NCBI RefSeq assembly: GCF_014649735.1
Contig: NZ_BMTP01000020.1
Location: forward strand, 1 to 64,000
From: Streptomyces lavendofoliae
GTDB taxonomy: Bacteria > Actinomycetota > Actinomycetes > Streptomycetales > Streptomycetaceae
Length of the DNA: 64,000 bases
Reading direction: 5' to 3'
The notes under the pieces are model-generated. The model was given only the letters and a program-made list of their open reading frames with translations. It was not told the DNA's origin and did no database searches. Position numbers and translations under genes: made by a program. This document shows positions 6,598-14,751 of this stretch, piece after piece (position 1 is the first letter of the stretch; every line of letters begins with the position of its first letter).

Positions 6598-7767
6598 GTG
6601 GCCAGAGGGCAGTACAGCGCGTCGTCGGTGCGGCAGCTGGCCGCGGTGGTGGAGGAGGTGGCGCCGCGCGACCCGTCACGGTGGGAGGCCCGGAAGCCGA
6701 TCCCGGGGGCGGGCGGGCTGCCGGTGCAGGTGTCGGCGGCGCGGGGCAAGCAGCTGTGGATGCTGGTGGGCATGTTCGACCGGGCGGTGGGGCGGCCGGA
6801 GATGCCGGGCCGGGCCGGGCGTACGGCTGGGCAGTTGTTCACGTGGGCGGCGCTGCGCCCGTTCTGGGGTCTGGCGGCGGCAGGTGAGCTGCGGTCGGTG
6901 GCGAAGGACGTGGGCCGGCCGCTGTCGCTGGCGTCGCTGCGGATCGTGCGGGACTGCCTGGCGATCCTGGCCGGCTTGGTGGTGCCGGAGAAGGCGGTCG
7001 CGTTGCCGGTGCTGGAGCAGCCGGAGCTGAAGGACACGGTTGACCCGCGGGCGCGGGCGGTGCTGTACCGGGAGTTGGCGGACATGGCCGGCCGGGGCCG
7101 GTGGGATCCGGGGGCCTGGGGGATGTCGGTGGAGGAGCGGGCGCGGCTGCTGGCGATGGTGGCGATCGTGCTCGACACGGGGGCGAGGACGGGGGAGCTG
7201 GCGGGCCTACGGCTGGAGGACCTGGCGCCGGGGCTGGAGGCGGTGGGGGTGCGGCGGCGGCAGCAGAAGGCGCCGCCGAACCGGGTGGAGGAGATCGCCG
7301 CGCTGGCCCGGGTGCATCCGGGGCGGGTGCGGGAGGTGCTGGGTGGCAGGCTGGAGCAGGTGTCGGAGGCGACGCGGCAGCGGGTGTTGGCGGCGGTGGA
7401 GGAGCTGGGGCCGCTGCCGGAGGTGGAGTGGTACCCGCTGCGGGAGGGGTCGCGGGTCGCGGTCCGCCGGTGGCTTCAGGTGCGTCAGCGGGTGGTGGAC
7501 GCGTTGCCGGTGACGGGGGGCCGGTCGGCTTTGTGGGTGACGCTGCAGGCGTCGAAGGCCGGGCCGGCGGGGATCACGGTGCGCCGGGGGTCGCTGCGCA
7601 AGTCGTACACCAAGGGGGTCACGGTGCTGAACCTGGTGATGGCCGGGGCGCCGGGCTGGTCGCCGTTGCCGACGACGATGGAGCAGCTGCGCCGCGCGGT
7701 GGAGGCGGTACCGCTCCCGGGGCCGCCGGCGGGCGGGATGGCGGCGGGGGCCGTACGGTCCGGGTAG
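6598..7767 (+). CDS. Tyrosine-recombinase-like protein with an inserted LacI-type HTH
   Basis: A 389-residue protein from GTG with GAGGACCAGG before it. The N-terminal part resembles a core-binding domain. The segment VLDTGARTGELAGLRLEDL contains the box-I arginine (R197). Residues 228-271 (EEIAALARVHPGRVREVLGG, then VSEATRQRVLAAVEELG) read as a complete LacI-family helix-turn-helix, inserted before the rest of the catalytic domain. I find no HxxR motif and no clear catalytic Tyr in the C-terminal part, where RRGSLRKSYTKG stands instead. It may be a non-catalytic partner or regulator of the first recombinase. The two genes are separated by 10 bases. Confidence 0.75.
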   Translation: MARGQYSASSVRQLAAVVEEVAPRDPSRWEARKPIPGAGGLPVQVSAARGKQLWMLVGMFDRAVGRPEMPGRAGRTAGQLFTWAALRPFWGLAAAGELRSVAKDVGRPLSLASLRIVRDCLAILAGLVVPEKAVALPVLEQPELKDTVDPRARAVLYRELADMAGRGRWDPGAWGMSVEERARLLAMVAIVLDTGARTGELAGLRLEDLAPGLEAVGVRRRQQKAPPNRVEEIAALARVHPGRVREVLGGRLEQVSEATRQRVLAAVEELGPLPEVEWYPLREGSRVAVRRWLQVRQRVVDALPVTGGRSALWVTLQASKAGPAGITVRRGSLRKSYTKGVTVLNLVMAGAPGWSPLPTTMEQLRRAVEAVPLPGPPAGGMAAGAVRSG

Positions 7768-7833
7768 GGCGTATCGACAGGACGGCGCCCTGGCGGCCTC
7801 GCGGTCACTTCGCACGTGCGCGGGGCCGCCGAC

Positions 7834-8037
7834 CTATGTGCCGGGCAGGGTGTCCTGGTCGATGTCGTGGACGGGTGCGGCGGGTGGCCGGCGGGCGGGG
7901 TCGCAATCGGTCCCGTATCCGATGAGGCGGGATCCGGGGCTCGTCAGCTCACGCCCGCAGCGTCGGCAGTAGCGGTGTCGGTAGCCGGTTATGGGGTCGT
8001 CGACGAGGGTGGGCTGGGTGGCGGGTCGTCGGGCCAT
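7834..8037 (-). CDS. Small zinc-ribbon protein (DUF6011-like)
   Basis: A 67-residue leftward protein with CRRCGRELTSP and GYGTDC, a compact Cys4-type zinc-binding pattern seen in small DUF6011-like actinobacterial proteins. It converges with the second recombinase gene 66 bases away. No function is known. Confidence 0.6.
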   Translation of the reverse strand: MARRPATQPTLVDDPITGYRHRYCRRCGRELTSPGSRLIGYGTDCDPARRPPAAPVHDIDQDTLPGT

Positions 8038-8115
8038 GGGTCAAGTGTCCCTGGGGTCTGGCGGCTTGCCGAGGTGGTGGGCTACGCTGCGCGTGCGCGA
8101 TTCGTGTGACTGATC

Positions 8116-8148
8116 AAGGCCACCACCCCGGTTCGGGGCGGTGGCCTT
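8116..8148. terminator. Bidirectional hairpin terminator
   Basis: Nested stems AAGGCCACC / GGTGGCCTT and CCCCG / CGGGG, with A and T tracts on either side (CAAGG...CCTTTG). It lies two bases past the stop of the leftward gene at 8151. Confidence 0.8.
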
Positions 8149-8150
8149 TG

Positions 8151-8528
8151 CTACGCCCGGCCCAGCCGGTGGCGTTCGATGTACCACTGGTGGCTGCGCA
8201 TGATCTGGTCGAAGACGTCGGGCAGGGGGCCCGCGGCAGAGCTGCTACTGCCGATTCCGTCCTTATCGACCTGACGGATCCACCAGCGCTGAACACCCGA
8301 GCTGTCCCTGCCAGCGCACTCGATGCGCGGCTTGCGTCGTCCGCGGATCACGACGATGGCGTCGTTCTCAATGAGGCGCTGCCACCGCGTCCTGTTGGGG
8401 TACGGACGGTCGTCGAAAGAGGAGACGGCAGCCATGGCCCGCTTACGGCGGGTTGTCACCAGGGTGACTTCCCAGTCGTTCGGGGAGGGGTAGTTGCTGG
8501 TGGTGGATTCGACCCGGTAGTACGGCAT
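8151..8528 (-). CDS. Protein of unknown function
   Basis: A 125-residue soluble protein starting MPYYRVESTT, with a mixed beta-like N-terminus and Trp-rich segments (RWWIRQVDKDG, HQWYIERH). It is the second gene of a leftward operon driven from the palindrome at 8916 and ends at a strong terminator. Not recognised. Confidence 0.6.
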   Translation of the reverse strand: MPYYRVESTTSNYPSPNDWEVTLVTTRRKRAMAAVSSFDDRPYPNRTRWQRLIENDAIVVIRGRRKPRIECAGRDSSGVQRWWIRQVDKDGIGSSSSAAGPLPDVFDQIMRSHQWYIERHRLGRA

Positions 8529-8537
8529 GTGGCTCTC

Positions 8538-8876
8538 CTAGGCGGCGAGGGTGTGGGCGGCCTGCTCGAAGCGGGCGGCGGCGATGGGGTTGGCCGGGCG
8601 GGCGGCGAAGGCGGTCTGGTCGTACAGCTTGACGGTGACCGCCTTGCGGGTGCGCCCCTTCAGTTTGATGGATGTCTCGCTGGTTGTTGTGGCGGCTACG
8701 CCTCGGGAGAAGGCGGGGGCGTAGCGCTTGGCGGTGGTGGGGTCGATGCCGGTGGCGAGGAGGTGGGTGCGGGCGGTCTGGGGGGTTCCGGTGGCGACGG
8801 CCTTGCGGGCGCGGCGGGTGGCGCGCTGTTCGCGGGTCCGCTGGCGGAGGGCCTGGCGCTTCGTCTGCTGCTTCAC
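8538..8876 (-). CDS. Small basic protein, first gene of the leftward operon
   Basis: A 112-residue protein starting MKQQTKRQALRQRTREQRAT, very basic, with a Thr-rich middle and an Ala-rich end. The start is preceded by AAGGGGACACC. A promoter (TTGCCA, 17 bases, TAGGGT) built into the palindrome at 8916-8943 reads toward it. The basic N-terminus suggests nucleic-acid binding, which is inference. Confidence 0.6.
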   Translation of the reverse strand: MKQQTKRQALRQRTREQRATRRARKAVATGTPQTARTHLLATGIDPTTAKRYAPAFSRGVAATTTSETSIKLKGRTRKAVTVKLYDQTAFAARPANPIAAARFEQAAHTLAA

Positions 8877-8915
8877 GGTGTCCCCTTGGTGTGTGGTGTG
8901 GTGCCCACCCTACCC

Positions 8916-8943
8916 ATAACCCATTGCGCTGGCAATAGGTTAT
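8916..8943. promoter_or_regulatory. 28-bp palindromic promoter/operator, site A (divergent)
   Basis: Arms ATAACCCATTGC and GCAATAGGTTAT. Leftward, TTGCCA (8930-8935) and TAGGGT (8907-8912) are 17 bases apart and read into the gene at 8876. Rightward, TTGCGC is followed 18 bases later by TACGGT and reads toward 9033. The same palindrome occurs at 22595, 29467, 47632 and 52184, always at operon starts. Confidence 0.8.
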
Positions 8944-9032
8944 GCCGTACGGTTGGGACACCGGGACGGTCCCGGGGCACGACATGGCGCCATACCGTAT
9001 GGCGTCAGCAATCAGCTATGGAGGAGACTGGC

Positions 9033-9626
9033 GTGGCCAACCCCCGCACGCGCCCGCCGAACCGCCACTCGACGTCCGGCCGGCGCCCGCCGAAAGGACC
9101 CACCGTGGCCCGCCGTACAAGCCGCCTCACCAGCACCGACGCCCGAGCCGGCCTGACCACCGCCGCCAAGCTGCTGCGCGCCTCCGACCACAAGGACGCC
9201 GCCAAGGCCACGGCCGCCCTCGACGCGGTCCTCGCCCCCGGCGGCTGGAAGCTCCTGCGCCCGGACTACACCCCGGGCGACAACCTGCCCATCTACATCG
9301 ACCTCGGCATCCGCGAGCAGCTCAAGGCCGCGGCCGCGGCCGAAGGCAGCTCCCTCAGCCAGGACGTGTCCGAGGGCTTCCGCGCGTTCGTCGAAGGCAG
9401 GTGGACGCCCCGGCAGCCGCAGCGCGCGGCCCGCAACTCGGGTGCCACCGGTAAGAAGGGCAACCTGAACGTCCGCCCCGACGACGAACTGCGCCGCCGG
9501 GCCCGCGAGCGCGCGGAGGTCGTGTCGGCCGAGCTCGGGTGGACGGTCACCGAGGCGAGGCTCGCCGCCGCGTGGCTGATCGAGACCTACGGCCTGGACA
9601 CGGCCGAACCGGACGACAAGTCCTAG
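9033..9626 (+). CDS. Two-part ribbon-helix-helix-like protein
   Basis: A 197-residue protein if started at the GTG preceded by GGAGGAG; a second candidate GTG at 9105 (AAAGGA site) would remove 24 residues. Two segments look like RHH units: residues about 88-118 (LPIYIDLGIREQLKAAAAA) and about 144-190 (NLNVRPDDELRRRARERAE...). RHH proteins bind DNA as dimers and often repress their own operon. It is the first gene after the divergent palindrome at 8916, so it is a candidate for the protein that binds the five palindromes. No direct evidence supports that link. Confidence 0.65.
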   Translation: MANPRTRPPNRHSTSGRRPPKGPTVARRTSRLTSTDARAGLTTAAKLLRASDHKDAAKATAALDAVLAPGGWKLLRPDYTPGDNLPIYIDLGIREQLKAAAAAEGSSLSQDVSEGFRAFVEGRWTPRQPQRAARNSGATGKKGNLNVRPDDELRRRARERAEVVSAELGWTVTEARLAAAWLIETYGLDTAEPDDKS

Positions 9627-9708
9627 CCCGCGCCCGTGCGCGGCGGGGCTGGACGCCGACAACCACCCCGCCCGCCGCACCGCGCGACAACCCCATAGGA
9701 GAGACCTC

Positions 9709-10680
9709 ATGGCGCAAGCCGTCGAGGCCCCCGCCAGCACGACGGCGGAGGGCCCCACCTCGCACACCCAAAACCAGCTCGACGCCCTCGCCAAGCTGCG
9801 CGAACCGTTCCTGCCGGCGCAGATCTCCAAGCTCCCCAAGATCTGGTGCGGCAAGTGCAACAAGGCCCCGTACAAGGTCTGCGACGAGCACACCCGCAAG
9901 CGGTGCTCCGAGTGCGACAGCACCATGACCAGCGGTCACCTGCACCTGGACTACGTCGGCCACGCCGAACTCACCGGCCGTCTCCTGGAAGCCGACGCGC
10001 TGTGGACGTGGGAACCGCTCGCCTTCGACGCTGACGGTCTGCCGAAGTTCGACCCCAACGGCGGTCTGTGGATCCGGCTGACCGTCGCCGGCCACACGCG
10101 TCTCGGCTACGGCGACTCCCAGGGAAAGACCGGGCCGAACGCGGTGAAGGAAGCCATCGGCGACGCCCTGCGGAACGCCGGTATGCGGTTCGGGGCGGCA
10201 CTGAACCTGTGGTCGAAGACCGACATGGTCGAAGCCGACGCGCAGAAGCAGAAGATGTCCGCCGAGCCGTCCCGCGAGGACCGCTTGGACGACCTGCACG
10301 CGCTGATGCGGAAGCGGTGGGGCAACGTCGAAGGCCTCCGGACCGTGAAGGTGATGGTCGGCGAGGAGAACTTCCACGAGTCCCAGGTAGCCGACGCGGC
10401 AGGACAGATCCGCCTGTTCGGGGAGATCCTCGATGACCGGATCCGCGAACTGCTGGCCACGCAGAAGACCAGCGCCTTCCTGCAGAAGGTCCGCAACGGC
10501 TGGGAACACGTGGCCGCCATGGAGCAGAACCTGGCCGAGGCCCGGCACAAGGGGCTCTTGGACGAGGTCGTCCCGTTCGGGTCTCCCAAGGTCCCCACCC
10601 GGATCGAGGACCTGCTGAACGCCCGCATCACCGAGCTGAAGGCCGCCCAGGGCGGCGACACGGGAAGGAGCGCCGCCTGA
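9709..10680 (+). CDS. Rad52-type single-strand annealing protein
   Basis: A 323-residue protein with a CATAGGAGAG site before the ATG. The core (residues about 80-170: DYVGHAELTGRLLEADALW, LGYGDSQGKTGPNAVKEA, IGDALRNAGMRFGAALNLW) matches Rad52-family annealing proteins of actinophages, which pair complementary single strands for recombination and repair. An N-terminal cysteine cluster (C47, C50, C58, C66, C69) forms a likely zinc module. RusA and SSB homologues are encoded later in the window, so a phage-type recombination set is present. Confidence 0.85.
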   Translation: MAQAVEAPASTTAEGPTSHTQNQLDALAKLREPFLPAQISKLPKIWCGKCNKAPYKVCDEHTRKRCSECDSTMTSGHLHLDYVGHAELTGRLLEADALWTWEPLAFDADGLPKFDPNGGLWIRLTVAGHTRLGYGDSQGKTGPNAVKEAIGDALRNAGMRFGAALNLWSKTDMVEADAQKQKMSAEPSREDRLDDLHALMRKRWGNVEGLRTVKVMVGEENFHESQVADAAGQIRLFGEILDDRIRELLATQKTSAFLQKVRNGWEHVAAMEQNLAEARHKGLLDEVVPFGSPKVPTRIEDLLNARITELKAAQGGDTGRSAA

Positions 10681-11543
10681 TGAACGGTGCTTCGGAACGG
10701 GACCACGGATACGCCCGCTACAAGCTGGACGGCTGCCGGTGCTACCGGTGCGGGTTCGCCGTCTCCCAGTACAACGCGGCCCGGGAGCGGGCGATCGCGT
10801 ACGGCACCTGGGCGCCGTACGTCGACGCGGAGACGGTCCGCCAGCACCTGCGGAACCTCCAGGCGTGCGGAGCCGGGCTCAGGAGCGTGGCAGCAGCGAG
10901 CGGTGTGGATCGCAAGCGCCTCCAGGCCATCCTCACTGGCCGGCCTGAGCGCAGGACCGGCCCCCAGGAGCGGGTACGGCCCGCCCTTGCCACTGCGGTG
11001 TTGGCGGTGGAGCCGACGCTGGAGGTGCTGGGCGCCGCCACGGTCATCAACGCGGTCGGTACGCACCGCCGCCTGCAAGCCCTGGTCTACGCGGGCTGGC
11101 CGCAGCACCACCTGGCAGCGGCTCTGGGGTGGACGGACGTCAACTTCAGCGCCCTGCTGCGGCGCCAGCAGGTCACTGTGCGTACGGCCCGGGCCGTACG
11201 CGACCTGTACGACCAGCGGTGGAAGTCCGACCCCCGCGAGCACGGCGTGGACGCGCAGGCGTACAGCCGGGCTCGGAACCACGCTCGCCGCCTGAACTGG
11301 CAGCCGGTCGGCGCCTGGGACGACGACACGATCGACGAGGCCGGGGCCGAGCCGTACACGGGCAGTGAGACACCTGTGTGGCTGGCCGCCGTCGAGGACG
11401 CGTTGGAGCTGGAGGCCGACGGCTTCACCCGCCAGCAGGCCGCCGACCGCCTCGGCATCCAGCGCTCCACCTTGGACACCTGGATGAGCCGCTACCGCAA
11501 CCGCCCCGCCCAGGCAGCCACGGAGCAGGAGGCCACCGCATGA
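10680..11543 (+). CDS. HTH protein of the AWDDD-IDD family, copy 1
   Basis: A 287-residue protein whose ATG overlaps the Rad52-type stop. The N-terminus carries a short Cys motif (LDGCRCYRCGF), the middle has helix-turn-helix-like segments (LRSVAAASGVDRKRLQAIL), and VGAWDDDTIDE follows. The C-terminus adds another HTH (TRQQAADRLGIQRSTLDTWM). Two paralogues lie at 11540 and 27933. Such proteins are common in Streptomyces phages and integrative elements, where they are annotated only as HTH DNA-binding proteins; the target is unknown. Confidence 0.7.
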   Translation: MNGASERDHGYARYKLDGCRCYRCGFAVSQYNAARERAIAYGTWAPYVDAETVRQHLRNLQACGAGLRSVAAASGVDRKRLQAILTGRPERRTGPQERVRPALATAVLAVEPTLEVLGAATVINAVGTHRRLQALVYAGWPQHHLAAALGWTDVNFSALLRRQQVTVRTARAVRDLYDQRWKSDPREHGVDAQAYSRARNHARRLNWQPVGAWDDDTIDEAGAEPYTGSETPVWLAAVEDALELEADGFTRQQAADRLGIQRSTLDTWMSRYRNRPAQAATEQEATA

Positions 11544-12343
11544 GCACGGTCTCGCGTTCTCATGGGACGACGGCGAAGTACCACCTGGACCGCTGCCGCT
11601 GCTACCCGTGCTGCCACGCCAACAGCCAGTACGAGTCCAACCGGCGTCGGGCCATGGCGTATGGGACGTGGCAGCCGTTCGTGGACGCCGGACCGGTCCG
11701 GACGCATGTGCGGCAGCTCGGCGAGTTCGGCATCGGCTGGATCCGGGCGGCGAAGCTCGCCGGCGTGGCCACCGGCACCGTGTCCAAGCTGCTGTACGGG
11801 GACCGGCCGCGGAACCTCGCCCCCACGAAGAGGATGCGGCCCGAGGTAGCGCTCGCCCTGCTGTCGGTGGAGCCCACCTTGGAGAACATGGGCCCGGTGG
11901 TGCCGATCGACGGCACGGGCACGAGGCGTCGCCTTCAGGCCCTGGTGGCCGCGGGCTGGCCGCAGTCGGAGATCGCCCGCCGCCTGGGGATGGAGCGGGC
12001 GAACTTCGGTCGCACCATCGTCAGCCCCATGGTGCGGGTGTCGACCCTCCGCGCCGTCGTGGCGGTGTACGACGAGCTGTGGCGGGCCAACCCGCGCGAG
12101 CACGGCGTCCCGGCCCGCTGGTACACGACCGCCCTCGCGACAGCCGCACGCAACGGCTGGGCGCCGGTGGGGGCCTGGGACGACGACACCATCGACGACC
12201 CGGCGGCCTTCCCCGACTGGACCGGGCACTGCGGCACAACCGACGGTCCGCGCCACCACTACCGCATCGGCATCCCCGTCTGCCAACCGTGCCGTGAGGC
12301 CCGTCAGCGTCACCGAGCCGAAGCGAACGCACAAGCCGCGTAG
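11540..12343 (+). CDS. HTH protein of the AWDDD-IDD family, copy 2
   Basis: A 267-residue paralogue of the previous gene and coupled to it (ATGA). It shares the N-terminal LDRCRCYPC motif, YGTWQPFVDA, the HTH segment AAKLAGVATGTVSKLLYGDR, RRRLQALVAAGWPQSEIARR and GAWDDDTIDDP. Its end differs: instead of the extra HTH it has a Cys/His segment (GHCGTTDGPRHH, CQPCREARQR). It is a tandem duplicate that has diverged, probably DNA-binding. Confidence 0.7.
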   Translation: MSTVSRSHGTTAKYHLDRCRCYPCCHANSQYESNRRRAMAYGTWQPFVDAGPVRTHVRQLGEFGIGWIRAAKLAGVATGTVSKLLYGDRPRNLAPTKRMRPEVALALLSVEPTLENMGPVVPIDGTGTRRRLQALVAAGWPQSEIARRLGMERANFGRTIVSPMVRVSTLRAVVAVYDELWRANPREHGVPARWYTTALATAARNGWAPVGAWDDDTIDDPAAFPDWTGHCGTTDGPRHHYRIGIPVCQPCREARQRHRAEANAQAA

Positions 12344-12393
12344 GCCCCCCACCGAGCCGGGGCCGTCCACCACCCACCCAGGGAGGCCCCGCC

Positions 12394-12615
12394 ATGGGCG
12401 ACATCCTGCTGGCCCTGCTCATCCCCCTCCTCATGTGCTCGTCCGGCCTGTACGCGCTCGCCGAATCGTGGTGGCGACGACGCCACCCCCGCGCGGAGCC
12501 CGTGCCGTACCTCCGGGAGCCGACGCCGCCGCTCGTCGCCCAGGCCGAGGCGATCGTGGCCGACACCTACCAGCTGCTGGCCCCGCTGTACGACACCAGC
12601 GGCCCGCCCCGATGA
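12394..12615 (+). CDS. Small membrane-anchored protein
   Basis: A 73-residue protein with a GGGAGGCC site. One N-terminal hydrophobic helix (about 3-23) is followed by WWRRRHPR and a short soluble tail. The function is unknown. Confidence 0.55.
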   Translation: MGDILLALLIPLLMCSSGLYALAESWWRRRHPRAEPVPYLREPTPPLVAQAEAIVADTYQLLAPLYDTSGPPR

Positions 12616-12653
12616 GACCCCGACGTTCACGGCACCCGAGGGAGGTGAAAGCC

Positions 12654-12932
12654 GTGCACCCCTACCTCCTCGCCGCGGCTCTCGCCCTCCTCACCACCGC
12701 CGGCGCCGTCCTCGTCGTACGACACCAGACATCCACCCTGCGGCGCGCTCTCGACCGGGAGCGCGCCGCAGCCCGTCTCACCCAGACCCTTCAGCACCGC
12801 GACATCACCGTCCTCAAGGCCCGGCTCGACGCCGCACGCGCGGAGGGCGCGGTGCTGGCGGCCGCCAACCACGTCCTGGACACCGCACTCACCCACCACG
12901 GCCGCGACCCGCAGGAAGGGGGCCTCTCATGA
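12654..12932 (+). CDS. Membrane-anchored coiled-coil protein
   Basis: A 92-residue protein from GTG with an excellent site (GGGAGGTG). An in-frame ATG at 12612 would add 14 residues but has no such site. One hydrophobic helix (about 5-22) is followed by a long charged helix (RRALDRERAAARLTQTL...). The stop overlaps the next ATG. The layout resembles Rz-like or accessory membrane proteins; the role is unknown. Confidence 0.6.
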   Translation: MHPYLLAAALALLTTAGAVLVVRHQTSTLRRALDRERAAARLTQTLQHRDITVLKARLDAARAEGAVLAAANHVLDTALTHHGRDPQEGGLS

Positions 12933-13810
12933 CCGCCAAGACCGCCCGTGACGCTCTGACCGACCACCCCTACTACCGGTACCGCGGCTGCGCCCCCGAC
13001 CCCGACCAGCCCACCCGCGCGGCCGCCAACCCCGACGTCGCCCTGGACGCGTGGCTGCCGTACACCGGTGACGGCGCCGAACCGCAGAAGGAGCGGTTCG
13101 CGCGGGAGCGGGCCGCGATCGGCATCTGCCGCCGCTGCCCCGTGCTGGCCGCCTGCCACGCCTACGCCAACACCGAGATCGTCGACGTGGCCGACGACGG
13201 GCAGGAGACCGTGCGCCTGGCCGAACCCGAAGGCGTCATGGGCGGCATGCGGGCCCTGGACCGGCACCGGGCGCTCATCGCCCGCCGCACCGGCACCCAC
13301 CCCGTCACCGACCGCTCCCTCGCCGAAGCCCGCTCCCCGCAGAAACAGACAGTCCTCGCCGCCCTCGCGGTCGAGCTGTACGAGTCCCGCGTCGCACGGC
13401 GGGCGGGAATGGACGTCCGCACCACCAACTGGCACCGCTCCGCCCTGTGCGGGCTCCTCGGGCTGGACAAGGAGACCGCCACCCGCGACCAGCTGCTCCT
13501 CGCCGCCCTGGAGTACGGAGTGCTCCCCGACGTGCCGCGGATCGTGTGGGACGGACTGTGGCCCATCGCCGCAGCCCCCACCACCGACGGCACCCGCCAG
13601 CGCCGCATCGCCCCCGACCAACCCCTCGAACTCCTCACCCCCCGCCCGGCCCACGCCCGGGCCGGCCGCTCCCGTACCGGCGGCACCCGCCGCCCCCCGC
13701 AGCGTAAGGCCGCGCCGGACGGCACCCTCCGCGGCCTCCGGCTGCGCGTCGTCCCAACACCCGCCGCTCCCGCCCTGCTACCCGCACCCGCCCTGGAGGC
13801 CGCCGCATGA
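12929..13810 (+). CDS. WhiB-like (Wbl) iron-sulfur protein with long C-terminal extension
   Basis: A 293-residue protein. Four cysteines follow the Wbl pattern: C21 (YRGCAP), C67 and C70 and C76 (CRRCPVLAAC), then GVMGG at 102-106 in place of the usual GVWGG turn. Wbl proteins hold a 4Fe-4S cluster and usually work with the primary sigma factor to control transcription. The 190-residue extension after the Wbl core is unusual for host proteins but common in phage-borne ones. It is coupled to its neighbours by 4-base overlaps on both sides. Confidence 0.78.
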   Translation: MTAKTARDALTDHPYYRYRGCAPDPDQPTRAAANPDVALDAWLPYTGDGAEPQKERFARERAAIGICRRCPVLAACHAYANTEIVDVADDGQETVRLAEPEGVMGGMRALDRHRALIARRTGTHPVTDRSLAEARSPQKQTVLAALAVELYESRVARRAGMDVRTTNWHRSALCGLLGLDKETATRDQLLLAALEYGVLPDVPRIVWDGLWPIAAAPTTDGTRQRRIAPDQPLELLTPRPAHARAGRSRTGGTRRPPQRKAAPDGTLRGLRLRVVPTPAAPALLPAPALEAAA

Positions 13811-14256
13811 CCACCCCACCCCCCGCCTCCCCGGACGTGACGGACATCGACCAGGCCCTCGCCGACCGCGCACAGTCCAGCGGCGACTACCTCGCCGGCG
13901 TCATCGCCGCCGCCATGCTCGACACCGTCGGCCAGCCCGCCAAGCTCCCCGAACTCCTGTGGCCCGACGAAGAAGCCACCCTCATCCGCGCCGTCTGGGA
14001 AGCCGGCCTGACCGTCGGCTACCGCGCGGCCAAGCTCACCGTCCAGCCGCAGTGGACCGCCGAAGGCCTCGGCCGGCTCCGCGCCGCACTCAGCGAAGCC
14101 GGATACACGGCCATGGGACGCCTCGTCCAGCGGTCCGCTGCTCTGCACCAAACCGTCGAGACCCCGGTGTGCCGGACCGGCAACACGTGGTCGCCCTGGA
14201 CCCACCCAGCCGACACCGAGCACGGCACCACCCGGGACAGCGAGGGACACCGGTGA
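13807..14256 (+). CDS. Protein of unknown function
   Basis: A 149-residue soluble protein, helical in its first 110 residues (DYLAGVIAAAMLDTVG, ATLIRAVWEAGLTVGYRAA). It overlaps both neighbours by 4 bases, so it is part of the operon that includes the WhiB-like gene. No motif is recognised. Confidence 0.6.
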   Translation: MTTPPPASPDVTDIDQALADRAQSSGDYLAGVIAAAMLDTVGQPAKLPELLWPDEEATLIRAVWEAGLTVGYRAAKLTVQPQWTAEGLGRLRAALSEAGYTAMGRLVQRSAALHQTVETPVCRTGNTWSPWTHPADTEHGTTRDSEGHR

Positions 14257-14684
14257 CCCCGCCGCGTACCCGCCCCCGCCGCGGCCGGCCGGCCGTGTTC
14301 AACGACGCGATGCAGACCCGGTACCTCGACGCCATCACCGCCGGCATGCGCCTGGGCGAAGCCGCGCAGCATGTCGGCATCCACAGCAACGTCCCCGCCC
14401 GCCTCGCGCGTAAGGACCAGGAGTTCGCCACCCGCCTCGCCGACGCCCGCGCCGCCGGCCGCAAGACCCGCGCCGACAACCGGCCCCACGGAGAAGCCCA
14501 CTACAACAACGACGACTGCCGACACCCCGACTGCGCGGCCGCCGCCCGCAAAGGACGCGCCCGCCGCCGCGCCACCACCGCCCGGCAGCCGGACCGCGAA
14601 CAGCACGCCACCATCCACGACCTCGACCCACCCACCCCGCCCAAGTCGCCTATTTCTTTGCCGCTGTTGCTGAAGGCCTCGTAG
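14253..14684 (+). CDS. Small HTH protein at the end of the operon
   Basis: A 143-residue basic protein from GTG (overlapping the previous stop). RYLDAITAGMRLGEAAQHVG followed by IHSNVPARLARKDQEFATRL reads as a helix-turn-helix of the kind found in terminase small subunits and resolvases. A HYNNDDCRHPDCAAAARKG segment could bind zinc. It probably binds DNA. It lies just before the inverted-repeat element at 14.7 kb. Confidence 0.55.
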   Translation: MTPPRTRPRRGRPAVFNDAMQTRYLDAITAGMRLGEAAQHVGIHSNVPARLARKDQEFATRLADARAAGRKTRADNRPHGEAHYNNDDCRHPDCAAAARKGRARRRATTARQPDREQHATIHDLDPPTPPKSPISLPLLLKAS

Positions 14685-14703
14685 TTGAGAGGGAACCGTC
14701 GCA

Positions 14704-14751
14704 TCGACTACGTCAACTGATCTCCCTTACTGGGTGATGTCTGCGTGCCTT
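14704..14751 (+). repeat. 48-bp terminal inverted repeat, left copy
   Basis: Identical over 48 bases to the reverse complement of 15413-15460. It begins TCGACTACGTCAACTGATCT and ends GTGATGTCTGCGTGCCTT. Similarity stops abruptly at both outer ends. The pair encloses 661 bp and defines a 757-bp unit. Confidence 0.9.

Noticed and set aside
5049-7178. 709-codon leftward frame opposite the recombinases
   Set aside because: Composition of an antisense shadow; both recombinase genes on the other strand have recognised motifs.
8106-9032. Rightward extension of the RHH-like gene far upstream
   Set aside because: The open frame runs through two real leftward genes and the divergent palindrome; the strong GGAGGAG site marks the start at 9033.
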